Shown here piece after piece: positions 1 through 9,395 of a stretch of DNA of 41,179 nucleotides. Origin of the DNA: Limosilactobacillus fastidiosus (lineage in GTDB: Bacteria > Bacillota > Bacilli > Lactobacillales > Lactobacillaceae); NCBI RefSeq assembly GCF_014145505.1, contig NZ_JACIUZ010000003.1, positions 1 through 41,179 of the forward strand, in the 5' to 3' direction. The stretch's first letter is position 1. Every line of letters begins with the position of its first letter. The position numbers were made by a program, and so were the translations under genes. The notes below the pieces were generated by a model that was not told the origin of the DNA, did no database searches, and saw nothing but the letters and a program-made list of their open reading frames with translations.

Positions 1-81
1 TCTTGGTTTAATTACGAGCGAATTTCATTGAATAAGAAAGGATTGACTCCGGTCGAATATCGGAATCAATCCATTAATTAA
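1..81 (+). pseudogene. IS3-family transposase OrfB, C-terminal end (cut by the window edge)
   Basis: Reading from base 1 in the first frame gives 26 codons to a TAA at 79-81, ending in LNKKGLTPVEYRNQSIN. The block NxxR/ERISLNxKGLTPVEYR is the typical C-terminus of the DDE integrase-core transposase (OrfB) of IS3-family elements, especially the IS150-like group. Only this tail is visible, so I cannot tell whether the transposase is intact outside the window. It points toward the convergent HAD gene, whose stop lies 83 bases downstream. An IS end-like inverted repeat follows at 94-118, which supports the call. Confidence 0.8.
40..72 (-). terminator. Possible terminator of the minus-strand HAD operon, inside the IS end
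   Basis: GGATTGA-C-TCCG at 40-51 pairs with CGGA-A-TCAATCC at 61-72 (11 pairs, one mismatch, 9-base loop). Read on the minus strand the stem is followed by TTTCTTATT, so it could stop transcription leaving the HAD gene. It lies within the transposase coding end, so the fold may be incidental. Confidence 0.35.
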
Positions 82-93
82 GATTTAATAAAA

Positions 94-118
94 TGTCTAA
101 CTTTTCTATGGCACTTCA
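94..118 (+). mobile_element. Probable right terminal inverted repeat of the IS3-family element
   Basis: The 25 bases after the transposase stop begin TGTCTAACTTTT and end GGCACTTCA. Right ends of IS150-group elements have this shape: TGTC-AACTTTTTGGGG-CAnTnCA, ending in CA. This would place the IS boundary at about 118, with host sequence from about 119. The left end and target duplication are outside the window. Confidence 0.6.
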
Positions 119-163
119 GTTTGGAAATTCCAAGCCTGGAGCCTTATTCAGTAATCAATTAAA

Positions 164-985
164 TTAACGTAAGACGTATTTTTCAATTGCCTTACCAACA
201 CCGTCATTATTATTAGTATCAGTAATAACGTCAGCAACCGCTTTTGTTTCTGGAATTGCATTTCCCATTGCAACGCCAATTTCGGCATATTTAATCATTG
301 AATTATCATTTTGAGCATTTCCCAATGCCATTACTTCATCTTGTTTAATTCCGAGTTCATCACTTAATGCTTTAAGAGTACTTCCTTTACTTGCCCGATG
401 ATTAACAATTTCTAAATAGAAATTTTCACTGCGGATCACTGTAAACCGATTCCCGAACCTTTTAATAAATTTATTTTGAATTTGATCTAGTTTCTCTTTA
501 TCACCAAGCATCATTCCTTTAGCTATTACATATTGATCCTGCATATGAGCTAGTTCATCAAGTGACCGAATGCGAACAGGCATACTTACTAAATCAGACT
601 CGTGGATTGTCCATGGACTAAGATCGCGGTTTGTTGTATAGATATAGTTTCGAGATTCAAATTGAGATTTGACGTCATTCTTTGTACAGAATGCTTGCCA
701 GTCAATATAGTCATCGAAAGTTAATGTATAGTTAACCATAACTCGTTCGTTGGTGGATTGAGCAAGGGCCCCATTGAAACTAATGACGTATTCGTCGTCT
801 TGATGGTTTAAGCCGAGCTCTGTAAGGTAGGCGTCAACACCAGTCATTGGACGGCCGGTACAAAGGACAATTTTAACTCCTTGTTGTCTTGCCGCTTCGA
901 GGGCCCTCTTAGTTTTTAGTGTGATTTGTCGTTGATCATTAATTAATGTTGCATCAATATCGATTGCTACTAGTTTGATTGCCAT
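164..985 (-). CDS. Cof-type HAD-superfamily phosphatase
   Basis: A 273-residue soluble HAD hydrolase of the Cof/YidA type, the usual length for sugar-phosphate phosphatases of this family. Motif I is DIDATL, with the nucleophile and acid/base aspartates at about residues 9 and 11. The motif II region is TGRP near residue 43. The motif III lysine is in SKG near residue 200. Motif IV is GNAQND at 222-227, where GDxxND is more common. A C2 cap lies between motifs II and III. The start ATG (983-985) overlaps the TAA of the upstream HD gene by one base, so translation is probably coupled. Substrate cannot be read from sequence; family members act on sugar phosphates or flavin and pyridoxal phosphates. 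Confidence 0.88.
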   Translation of the reverse strand: MAIKLVAIDIDATLINDQRQITLKTKRALEAARQQGVKIVLCTGRPMTGVDAYLTELGLNHQDDEYVISFNGALAQSTNERVMVNYTLTFDDYIDWQAFCTKNDVKSQFESRNYIYTTNRDLSPWTIHESDLVSMPVRIRSLDELAHMQDQYVIAKGMMLGDKEKLDQIQNKFIKRFGNRFTVIRSENFYLEIVNHRASKGSTLKALSDELGIKQDEVMALGNAQNDNSMIKYAEIGVAMGNAIPETKAVADVITDTNNNDGVGKAIEKYVLR

Positions 986-2349
986 TATTTATGCTCCTTT
1001 GAATTAATAATATGGTTATTTTGAATATAACTTTGAAATTCTTCGTAAATTGGTTCAAAGATTTCAATATCCTGGTGTTCATTAAGCATTTCTTTTGGAA
1101 AGAAGAACCGCTGATCCCCGGCCTCTTTACCCGAAACACTAGCTACAAGCGTACTAACTTGGGATAGCTCAATTAAATTACCGTTGGGTTGGATCAATTC
1201 AATTTGGGTTTGGGGATTTGAATTTTGCGGGTTATAGGTGTCATAAGGAAGCTTAAAACTATCGTTGACAGCGGTATAGTAGTCACTATTAAAACCGGCA
1301 GTCTGGATTAACTTCCGTAATTTTGGTAAGAGTGGTTTAGATTTTTCATCATATAGGGCGGACTTTAACGGCCGACGATTAAGAAATCTTCTAGCAAGAT
1401 CGTTTAAAATTTCATCTTGAGAATGAGTCCAGTGATTAAAGTACGTCGTCAAAACACCATCATCAAGTGCCAGATAGTCATCTAGGTTAAAGTGGTTATT
1501 GAAAAATGGCATTAACATGTAGGGGGTAAATTCAGGCTCAAACTCACTTGGATGTTGGTAAATATAATTAGCCCGTTTTAAAAGGTGGTCGAGGATCACT
1601 TCCATTGATCTTGAAACAGGGTGGAAGTAGATTTGTAGGTACATTTGCAGGCGACTAATAATATAGTCTTCAACTGCATGCATCCCTGAAATATCAAAGG
1701 CAATTCCGCTCCTAATTGGTCGCATCATTAATAGTACCCGGTCTAAGTCAAACTTTCCGTAATTAGTTCCGGTATAGTAAGAATCGCGCTGGAGATAGTC
1801 CATCCGGTCGGCATCAACTTGGCTAGAGATCATCTGGACAACTTGGGGATTACGGTAGGTATGATCAATTACACTAGCAACTTCTTCAGGAAAGGTTGGT
1901 GAAACTCTACTAAGGATCTGATTTACATTAGTTGAAGGATTAGTAATAATTTCCCGGGTAATTGCTTCATGGTTGGTATGGAATATATGTTCAAACGTGT
2001 GAGAATATGGTCCGTGACCAAGGTCGTGTAAAAGAGCAGCGCATAGAGCAACTGGACGCTCACGATCATCCCAAAGACCGTCTCCAGATTTCTTGGTGGG
2101 ATAATTTCTTTGGAATCGATTGCACATTCGCCGGGTAATCTCATAGACGCCCAGACAATGGCCAAAGCGAGAATGTTCAGCTCCATGAAAAGTTAGAGAC
2201 GAGGTTCCTAGCTGTTTAATTCGGCGTAATCGTTGGAATTCAGGAGTATTAATCAAGTCGAGTAGAATCTGGTTATCAACGATAATTTGTCCATGAATCG
2301 GATCACGGAAGACCTTTTCTTTAGCTAATTGTTCATCCTGAAAGGACAT
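985..2349 (-). CDS. HD-domain metal-dependent phosphohydrolase (YwfO/dGTPase-like)
   Basis: A 454-residue protein starting FRDPIHGQI, the standard opening of the HD family that includes B. subtilis YwfO and dGTPase-like proteins. Metal-binding residues are visible: His64 in HSRFGH, His-Asp at 108-109 in LHDLGHGPYSH, and Asp in QVDADRMDYLQRDS near 179-184. The family hydrolyses phosphoester bonds of nucleotides; the substrate here is unknown. The start has a good ribosome binding site (GAGGAG, 7-8 bases upstream) inside the end of the lipL-like gene, whose stop is 4 bases before the ATG. It overlaps the HAD gene by one base. The three genes look like one minus-strand operon. Confidence 0.88.
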   Translation of the reverse strand: MSFQDEQLAKEKVFRDPIHGQIIVDNQILLDLINTPEFQRLRRIKQLGTSSLTFHGAEHSRFGHCLGVYEITRRMCNRFQRNYPTKKSGDGLWDDRERPVALCAALLHDLGHGPYSHTFEHIFHTNHEAITREIITNPSTNVNQILSRVSPTFPEEVASVIDHTYRNPQVVQMISSQVDADRMDYLQRDSYYTGTNYGKFDLDRVLLMMRPIRSGIAFDISGMHAVEDYIISRLQMYLQIYFHPVSRSMEVILDHLLKRANYIYQHPSEFEPEFTPYMLMPFFNNHFNLDDYLALDDGVLTTYFNHWTHSQDEILNDLARRFLNRRPLKSALYDEKSKPLLPKLRKLIQTAGFNSDYYTAVNDSFKLPYDTYNPQNSNPQTQIELIQPNGNLIELSQVSTLVASVSGKEAGDQRFFFPKEMLNEHQDIEIFEPIYEEFQSYIQNNHIINSKEHK

Positions 2350-2353
2350 TTAC

Positions 2354-3178
2354 TTACTCCTCTCTTTGAAGGCGTTCTTGAAGGCGATTGATTGTTGTAG
2401 ATTCTTGTCCAAGGTATTGGATAAAGTTATCTGACCACATTACTTGTCGTAATTGTTGATTGCCACGATCAATAAAGACGTTCAGTAAACGTTGCTTGGC
2501 ATCATTAAGGCTTAAGGATCCCCCGATTAACTCCTCAATGGTGGTCATGGCAGTCGGCCAGATATCAGGAAAATGCCACCTGTTTTCTTCTTCTTGAAGT
2601 CCTTTAGAATAGAAGTTTCTGATTATTTCTCCTCGTAATGTTTGAGGTCCGTTGATACTCAAGTAAAGCATGATAACTACACCTGACTTGTTTCGACGTT
2701 GGGACATTCCACCGATCTTTTGACCATTGACACTTAAATCAAATGTTCCTGGACAATATGAATGAGTGATTTCACCAGTCTTAACTGTAATTTCTGGAAA
2801 AGCTACACTGACTACATCGGTCATTACTTGATAGGCTTCATCAATCTTTAGTTCCCTACCAATGATATGCCAAGGAAGAAAGATTGAGAAGTTGAGAATA
2901 CCGGAATCACTTGCAACTGCAAGACCACCTGAGTTGCGGATAAAGTAGTGGATTCCCTTGGCCGAAAGATAGTTTAATGCGGTTGGGAGGTGGGGAATCC
3001 GTTGATCTTTTAACCCTAAAATTACCGTGTTTTCTAGAGTCCAAAAATGAAGAACGGGGGATATGAGTTGCTCACTTACTTGTAGCAGTGCATTTGTATA
3101 CGTAAATGAACTCAGGTTATTCTCTGGCTTTAGTGGTTGACAAAAAATTTCAACATGTTGATTTGCGATGTTAATCAT
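2354..3178 (-). CDS. LipL-type octanoyl-[GcvH]:protein N-octanoyltransferase / lipoate-protein ligase family
   Basis: Member of the biotin/lipoate A/B ligase family. The motif RNSGGLAVASDSGILNFS and the segment SYCPGTFDLSVNGQKIGGMSQRR resemble LipL, in which the Cys of the YCPG segment carries the octanoyl intermediate. That Cys is residue 142 from the chosen start. LipL moves octanoyl or lipoyl groups between GcvH and the E2 subunits of 2-oxoacid dehydrogenases. An upstream in-frame ATG at 3224-3226 would add 16 residues, but it has no Shine-Dalgarno and lies inside a TATAAT-like -10 box. I therefore prefer the ATG at 3176-3178, preceded by AAAGAAGAA, giving 274 residues. First gene of a three-gene minus-strand operon. 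Divergent from the ywiB-like gene. Confidence 0.82.
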   Translation of the reverse strand: MINIANQHVEIFCQPLKPENNLSSFTYTNALLQVSEQLISPVLHFWTLENTVILGLKDQRIPHLPTALNYLSAKGIHYFIRNSGGLAVASDSGILNFSIFLPWHIIGRELKIDEAYQVMTDVVSVAFPEITVKTGEITHSYCPGTFDLSVNGQKIGGMSQRRNKSGVVIMLYLSINGPQTLRGEIIRNFYSKGLQEEENRWHFPDIWPTAMTTIEELIGGSLSLNDAKQRLLNVFIDRGNQQLRQVMWSDNFIQYLGQESTTINRLQERLQREE

Positions 3179-3272
3179 AACTAATTCTTCTTTTCTATAA
3201 TCACTAGCATTATTCAATATTTTCATTATACTAAACTAGGTAGAATAATAACATTCAGAAACAAAAAACAGT

Positions 3273-3278
3273 TATAAT
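3273..3278 (+). promoter_or_regulatory. Probable -10 box for the ywiB-like gene
   Basis: TATAAT lies 32 bases before the proposed AUC start, with the ribosome binding site AAGGAGG between. I see no convincing -35 at the usual spacing, so the call rests on the perfect -10 and the divergent intergenic location. Confidence 0.45.
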
Positions 3279-3309
3279 CGAGACAAGAAGTTATAAGGAG
3301 GTCCTAAGT

Positions 3310-3732
3310 ATCAAACGTTCAGTACCAGTTCATGTCCAGTTAACGACCACGATGGAGCAAGATGGTCAACGGGATCAATATCACTTTGATGAAGAAGGTC
3401 AATTCGTTGAATTAAACGGAAAGTATTACCTCCGTTACCAAGAACACCAAGACGGAACTATTACTCCTGTTCAATTTCGTTTGGGGACAGAACAGCTCCA
3501 TTTAAGACGAAGCGGGGTTCATGAAACAAATTTTAAATTTCAATTAGTCGAACCAACTAAAACTCATTACCGGACAGAATATGGAATCATTGGAATGATG
3601 GTCACAACAAACCGTCTAGAAGTAGAATTTGATCCCAAAAATGTTAATGGATCAATTGATTTGGAATACCAGCTAACTGCAAACGATCAATTGATCGGAA
3701 CTTACCAAGTTCAATTGCAATTTGCTGCATAG
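3310..3732 (+). CDS. DUF1934 (YwiB-like) protein with an apparent AUC start codon
   Basis: A beta-rich protein of the DUF1934/YwiB family (calycin-like fold, function unknown). The only in-frame ATG (3352) would give 126 residues with no ribosome binding site. Fourteen codons upstream lies ATC at 3310, eight bases after a perfect AAGGAGG (3297-3303). The added residues, (M)KRSVPVHVQLTTT, match the usual family N-terminus, which begins with Met-Lys and then a beta strand; I recall MKQETPITLHVKS for YwiB. With this start the protein is 140 residues, close to the family norm. The last strand, TYQVQLQF, is intact. The promoter of rpoE overlaps its 3' end. Confidence is high for the gene and moderate for the AUC start. 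Confidence 0.82.
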   Translation: MKRSVPVHVQLTTTMEQDGQRDQYHFDEEGQFVELNGKYYLRYQEHQDGTITPVQFRLGTEQLHLRRSGVHETNFKFQLVEPTKTHYRTEYGIIGMMVTTNRLEVEFDPKNVNGSIDLEYQLTANDQLIGTYQVQLQFAA

Positions 3733-3743
3733 CATTGTATACT
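3715..3743 (+). promoter_or_regulatory. Probable rpoE promoter
   Basis: TTGCAA (3715-3720), a 17-base spacer and TATACT (3738-3743). The -35 box lies within the last codons of the ywiB-like gene. This gives rpoE a short leader. Confidence 0.6.
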
Positions 3744-3776
3744 GTAGTTTAGACTTTTGAAGGGATGTGCACCAAT

Positions 3777-4328
3777 TTGGATTTAAAGATTTTTGACGGC
3801 CAAGACAAATCAGAACTTTCAATGATCGAAGTTGCCCACGCTATTCTCGCACACCACGGCGAAGCAATGGCATTTGTTGATTTAACTAACGAAGTTCAAC
3901 AATACCTTGGTAAGAGTGATGAAGAGATTCGTGAACGACTTTCACAGTTTTACACTGATTTGAACATCGACGGCAGTTTTATCTCCCTCGGTGATAACAC
4001 TTGGGGTCTACGTGCATGGTACCCATATGAATCAATCGACGAGGCAACCGTTGGTGAAAATGAAGACGAAGAAGAGGACGATCGTCCAAAGAAGAAACGT
4101 CGAAAGGTTAATGCCTTCTTAGCTGATTCTAATTCTGATGATGACGTGATCGATTATGATAATGACGATCCTGAAGATGAAGATCTTGACGATCAAGATG
4201 ATGACGACAACACAGATTATGATGATGACGACGATGACGATGATGATTACAGTGATGATGGACTTGATGACGGCATCGAAGGTCAATTATCTGAATTACA
4301 TGACGATGACGACGATGATGAAGAATAA
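3777..4328 (+). CDS. rpoE: DNA-directed RNA polymerase delta subunit
   Basis: The N-terminal folded domain (MDLKIFDGQDKSELSMIEVA to GLRAWYPYES, about 85 residues, HARE-HTH/winged-helix type) is followed by a long, extremely acidic, disordered tail of Asp and Glu (GAT/GAC/GAA codons). This is the hallmark architecture of RpoE delta, which speeds RNA polymerase recycling and promoter selectivity in Firmicutes. The first ATG (3765) directly abuts the AAGGG sequence and would add MCTN. The TTG at 3777 gives the family-typical N-terminus and a workable ribosome binding site (AGGG, 12 bases upstream), so I chose it: 183 residues. Upstream of pyrG, as in B. subtilis. Confidence 0.93.
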   Translation: MDLKIFDGQDKSELSMIEVAHAILAHHGEAMAFVDLTNEVQQYLGKSDEEIRERLSQFYTDLNIDGSFISLGDNTWGLRAWYPYESIDEATVGENEDEEEDDRPKKKRRKVNAFLADSNSDDDVIDYDNDDPEDEDLDDQDDDDNTDYDDDDDDDDDYSDDGLDDGIEGQLSELHDDDDDDEE

Positions 4329-4345
4329 TTTTTAATATTTTGTTC

Positions 4346-4385
4346 TTGACTATCTAGTGGCGAGCCTGTATTATCTTTCTTGGGC
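4346..4385 (+). promoter_or_regulatory. pyrG promoter with a GGGC transcription start
   Basis: TTGACT (4346-4351), a 17-base spacer, TATTAT (4369-4374), then seven bases to GGGC at 4382-4385. In B. subtilis and Lactococcus pyrG, a transcript starting GGGC allows reiterative G addition when CTP is scarce. The promoter spacing places initiation right at these three G residues. Confidence 0.75.
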
Positions 4386-4404
4386 GCCTGTGAGACACAG
4401 GTAA

Positions 4405-6111
<1,707 letters not shown>

Positions 6112-6120
6112 TTTTTAAGT

Positions 6121-6165
6121 ACTCTCAAGGTAAGTGAGAATTCCCATTTATCTTGGGAGTTTTTT
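6121..6165 (+). terminator. Rho-independent terminator after pyrG
   Basis: ACTCTCAAGGTAA (6121-6133) pairs with TTATCTTGGGAGT (6148-6160), 13 pairs with two G-U, followed by TTTTT. Confidence 0.85.
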
Positions 6166-6244
6166 ATAAAAATAGCTATTCAAAATTATTTAAGATTGTC
6201 TACAAAAGGTTGTAATTTGTTAAATTTTTAATTATTATTGTTAC

Positions 6245-6270
6245 TGACTGTTTTGATTGAGAAACTGTCA
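6245..6270 (+). promoter_or_regulatory. 26-bp dyad upstream of murA (possible operator)
   Basis: TGACTGTTT and AAACTGTCA form an inverted repeat with one mismatch around an 8-base centre, about 70 bases before the murA start. It sits in a very AT-rich intergenic region with no clear promoter boxes. No regulator family is recognised. Confidence 0.25.
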
Positions 6271-6337
6271 ATATTTAGTTAAAATTAAATTAAAATTATT
6301 ATAAAATTATAGAAGTTTTAAGTGAGGAAACACGGAC

Positions 6338-7612
6338 ATGAAAAGAATGATCATTCAAGGAGGAAACCGACTCTCGGGTGAAGTTACGATCGGTGGTGCC
6401 AAGAACAGTACGGTTGCTTTGATCCCAGCAGCAATTCTAGCTGATACTCCAGTTGAATTTGATACTGTTCCAGATATCTTGGATGTTCACAACTTAATGA
6501 TCATTTTGGAATCGATGAATGTTAAATCATCATTTACGCATGGGTTTTTGGAAATCGATCCGACCCAGATCATTGAAGCTGAACTTCCAAGCAAAGCAAT
6601 TAAAAGTTTACGGGCTTCTTATTACTTTATGGGTGCTCTTTTGGGACGGTTCCATCGGGCAACGCTAACCTTTCCTGGTGGCGACAATATTGGACCGCGG
6701 CCGATCGATCAACATTTGAAAGCTTTTAAGGCATTAGGGGCCTCTGTTAGTGAAAATAATGGAACCGTTCACCTTGATGCACCAAACGGCCTTCACGGAA
6801 CGCGAATTTTCTTAGATATGGTATCTGTTGGGGCAACGATTAATACAATTTTGGCTTCAGTTCGCGCTAAGGGAACAACTGTGATTGAAAATGCCGCAAA
6901 AGAACCGGAAATTATTGATTTAGCAACATTTTTAAATAATATGGGTGCACAAATTCGTGGTGCTGGGACGGATACAATTCGGATTACTGGCGTTGATACA
7001 TTACAATCAATGAATACCCATACAATCATTGCAGATCGAATCGAATCTGGAACTTATTTAGCAATGGCAGCCGCTGTTGGTGATGGTGTGATGGTGCATA
7101 ACGTGATTCCAGAACATTTGGAGTCATTTACCAGTAAGATGATTGAAATGGGGGTTGACCTCCAAATCGATAGCGATAAGATTTATGTTCCTCGAGTTAA
7201 ACATTTAAAGGCAATCCATGTTAAGACAATGCCATTTCCGGGATTTGCGACGGATTTACAGCAACCACTTACACCACTAATGTCGCTTGCTGATGGGGAT
7301 AGTACAATTGTTGATACGATCTATCCAAAGCGGGTTAAGCATATTCCGGAATTACAAAAGATGGGAATGAATATTGAAGCCCATGACGGAATGATTGTGG
7401 TTAAACATACTGATCACCTTCATGGTGCTGAAGTAAGTGCCGGTGAAATTCGTGCCGGTGCTTCGTTAACAATTGCTGGGTTAATGGCTGAAGGAACAAC
7501 CATTATTAATAATGCTGGTAATATTCTTCGGGGCTATGACCGAATTGTGTGGAAGTTAAACCGTTTGGGAGCACAAGTTTCTATCGAAGACGATAGCTCA
7601 GTAAAAATTTAA
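6338..7612 (+). CDS. murA: UDP-N-acetylglucosamine 1-carboxyvinyltransferase (MurA2/MurZ type)
   Basis: First committed step of peptidoglycan synthesis: transfer of enolpyruvate from PEP to UDP-GlcNAc. Length is 424 residues, an EPSP synthase-like fold of two six-fold barrels. Lys22-Asn23 in GGAKNS is the conserved active-site pair. The flexible loop reads PGGDNIGPRPIDQHL: the residue usually Cys (Cys115 in E. coli, the fosfomycin target) is Asp116, codon GAC at 6683. Cys-to-Asp enzymes are known to be active and fosfomycin-insensitive. Start has GAGG 10 bases upstream. Position between pyrG and rpmE matches B. subtilis murZ (murAB), so this is probably the second MurA paralogue. The other copy would lie elsewhere in the genome. 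Confidence 0.95.
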   Translation: MKRMIIQGGNRLSGEVTIGGAKNSTVALIPAAILADTPVEFDTVPDILDVHNLMIILESMNVKSSFTHGFLEIDPTQIIEAELPSKAIKSLRASYYFMGALLGRFHRATLTFPGGDNIGPRPIDQHLKAFKALGASVSENNGTVHLDAPNGLHGTRIFLDMVSVGATINTILASVRAKGTTVIENAAKEPEIIDLATFLNNMGAQIRGAGTDTIRITGVDTLQSMNTHTIIADRIESGTYLAMAAAVGDGVMVHNVIPEHLESFTSKMIEMGVDLQIDSDKIYVPRVKHLKAIHVKTMPFPGFATDLQQPLTPLMSLADGDSTIVDTIYPKRVKHIPELQKMGMNIEAHDGMIVVKHTDHLHGAEVSAGEIRAGASLTIAGLMAEGTTIINNAGNILRGYDRIVWKLNRLGAQVSIEDDSSVKI

Positions 7613-7620
7613 TTAGTCTA

Positions 7621-7649
7621 TTGCATCGATAATTAATTCATGTTATCCT
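7621..7649 (+). promoter_or_regulatory. Probable rpmE2 promoter
   Basis: TTGCAT (7621-7626), 17-base spacer and TATCCT (7644-7649) with an extended -10 TGT just before it. Located 60 bases before the L31 gene. Confidence 0.45.
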
Positions 7650-7708
7650 GATAGGGTTGATTATCTATGTTTCAGGCAATGATTCATGGCAAAGGAGCGT
7701 AATAAATT

Positions 7709-7954
7709 ATGAAACAAGGAATTCATCCAGATTATCATCCAGTAGTATTCCAAGATGCTTCTACTGGCTACAAGTTTCTTTCTGGTTCTACTGTAACCTC
7801 AAGTGAAACTGTCAAGTGGGAAGACGGTAATGAATACCCATTGGTACGGGTTGAAGTTACTTCTGATTCACACCCATTCTACACTGGTAAGCAAAAGTTT
7901 ACTCAAGCAGATGGTGCTGTGGACAAGTTCAACAAGAAGTACGGTCTCAAGTAA
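7709..7954 (+). CDS. rpmE2: 50S ribosomal protein L31 type B
   Basis: 81 residues starting [20 protein letters not shown] and ending FNKKYGLK, a clear L31. There is no cysteine, so it is the zinc-independent (C-minus) type B paralogue. In organisms that also have a zinc-binding L31, type B is induced by zinc limitation. Here the context (with murZ, as in B. subtilis near rho-rpmE) suggests it may be the only L31. Ribosome binding site AAAGGAG lies nine to ten bases before the ATG. Own promoter and strong terminator make it monocistronic. Confidence 0.95.
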   Translation: MKQGIHPDYHPVVFQDASTGYKFLSGSTVTSSETVKWEDGNEYPLVRVEVTSDSHPFYTGKQKFTQADGAVDKFNKKYGLK

Positions 7955-7972
7955 GACTAACTTTATTTGTTC

Positions 7973-8008
7973 AAAAAAGACGTTGGGATTTCCCAGCGTC
8001 TTTTTTAT
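7973..8008 (+). terminator. Strong terminator after rpmE2
   Basis: AAAAAAGACGTTGGGA (7973-7988) pairs with TCCCAGCGTCTTTTTT (7991-8006) almost end to end, with one G-U. The T run follows. The symmetric A and T runs allow function in both directions. Confidence 0.9.
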
Positions 8009-8041
8009 TTAAATTGGTGTAGGCAAACACCTAAGGTTATG

Positions 8042-8047
8042 TATAAT
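8042..8047 (+). promoter_or_regulatory. Probable -10 box of the EIIC-hydrolase genes
   Basis: TATAAT 31 bases before the EIIC start. No good -35 is visible. A short dyad, GGTGT/ACACC (about 8016-8031), covers the -35 position and could be an operator. Confidence 0.45.
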
Positions 8048-8078
8048 GAAATTAGTTTTTCAAAAGGAATGATGATTT

Positions 8079-9395
8079 ATGCTTCGACGTGTAATAGGGG
8101 CAATAATGAGGTTAAACGAATACTCGTTTTTTCGGGTAGTTCGTCAAACACTATCAATGCTATTTCCCTTTGCCTTATTAGGATCATTCTCGCAAATGAT
8201 CTACCGAACTTTTCTCAGTCAAAATGGTTTATTTTATAACATCGCTTACTTTGGTGATTGGGTTCCTGATTGGTTGATGATTGGATTACAGTCTGCTTTT
8301 ATTGGAATTGATAAGATTATCTTTAACCTTTTTGGGATATTGGTAGCATATGCGGCGGCTAAATATACCGCAAGAATTTATCATCGGGATTCCCAATTAG
8401 CCGGAGTAACGGGAATTATAGTAATGCTGATCATTGCGTTTGATTATGGCCACGTTGCGATCGACCGGGCAACTAATTTTAATTGGCGTCTTTTAGGAAC
8501 CCAGAGTCTATTAATTGCCTTGATCGTTGGTTATGCGATTGGGCAGATATATCATTGGCTAGGGGTTGAACGTAATTTTCAAGGGACTAATCAGATTATT
8601 AGTGTTCGTGAGCGTTCATTATATGCGATGAAGCCATTAGTAATGTCAGTTATTTTAGCAATGATTTTCACCTATATCTTGAATTTTGGTTGGCTGAGTA
8701 ATGTCCTACGAAATGTTTATTCGCAGATGGTTTCGGTTGGTCAAAATAACCAGGGGATTTTACTTACAATTGCTGGAAAAATGTTAATAACGACTTTTGA
8801 TTGGCTCGGTTTAGGTTCTGTGACTAATTCAGGAATGATTTTAAGTGGGGGACCATTTGCTAGCAATCTTAGCTATGCACTTCGCCATGGTTCAGCATGG
8901 AATATTCCTCATCCATTCTTTGGTGGTTCCTTATATAACTCTTTTGCAAGTTTTGGCGGCAACGGATTGTTGCTTGCTTTAACTGTTGCCATTATTATTT
9001 CTTCACGGAGTCAGGGACAACACCAGGTAGCTCGGTGGACATTACTCCCCACTCTCTTTAATTCAGAATACGCTGCAATGATTGGGCTCCCAATTATTAT
9101 GAACCCTCTTTACTTGTTTCCAATTTTATTACTTCCAGTTGTGAATATTGTGATTGCAGCTGGAGCAATTGCGATTCATTTGATTCCACCGACACCATAT
9201 CCGGTTTTAATTGGGACACCAGGACCGCTAATCAGTTTCATTGCCAGTAACGGTAATTGGCTCGTATTGCTCTTTACGTTGGCCTTATTCGTCTTAGATG
9301 TTTGGTGCTTTATTCCATTTGTTAAAATTATTGATCACTTTGAACAAAAATTGTATTTAGACCCTTCGGAGGTGGATTATTATGCTCAAAATTGA
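8079..9395 (+). CDS. PTS sugar transporter EIIC component (cellobiose/lactose-like), orphan
   Basis: 438 residues, strongly hydrophobic with about ten membrane segments. It has the PTS_EIIC features of the cellobiose/lactose family (COG1455-like): an N-terminal amphipathic region RVVRQTLSMLFPFALLGSFSQ, a conserved HGSAWNIPHPFFGGSLYNSF loop, and GTPGPLISFIASNGNW near the C-terminus. EIIC is the membrane channel that binds sugar for phosphorylation by EIIB. No EIIA or EIIB is encoded nearby, so it must borrow partners or has another role. Its last 14 bases overlap the following hydrolase gene, suggesting coupled translation. Start has AAAAGGA 10 bases upstream. Sugar specificity is unknown. Confidence 0.82.
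   Translation: MLRRVIGAIMRLNEYSFFRVVRQTLSMLFPFALLGSFSQMIYRTFLSQNGLFYNIAYFGDWVPDWLMIGLQSAFIGIDKIIFNLFGILVAYAAAKYTARIYHRDSQLAGVTGIIVMLIIAFDYGHVAIDRATNFNWRLLGTQSLLIALIVGYAIGQIYHWLGVERNFQGTNQIISVRERSLYAMKPLVMSVILAMIFTYILNFGWLSNVLRNVYSQMVSVGQNNQGILLTIAGKMLITTFDWLGLGSVTNSGMILSGGPFASNLSYALRHGSAWNIPHPFFGGSLYNSFASFGGNGLLLALTVAIIISSRSQGQHQVARWTLLPTLFNSEYAAMIGLPIIMNPLYLFPILLLPVVNIVIAAGAIAIHLIPPTPYPVLIGTPGPLISFIASNGNWLVLLFTLALFVLDVWCFIPFVKIIDHFEQKLYLDPSEVDYYAQN

Noticed and set aside
121-133. Palindrome TTGGAAATTCCAA downstream of the IS end
   Set aside because: Perfect but short, no T run on either strand and no second copy; chance is sufficient.
4060-4328. Asp/Glu-rich codon repeats at the end of rpoE as a microsatellite or CRISPR-like repeat
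   Set aside because: It is the normal acidic tail of RNA polymerase delta, with mixed GAT/GAC/GAA codons and no unit spacing.
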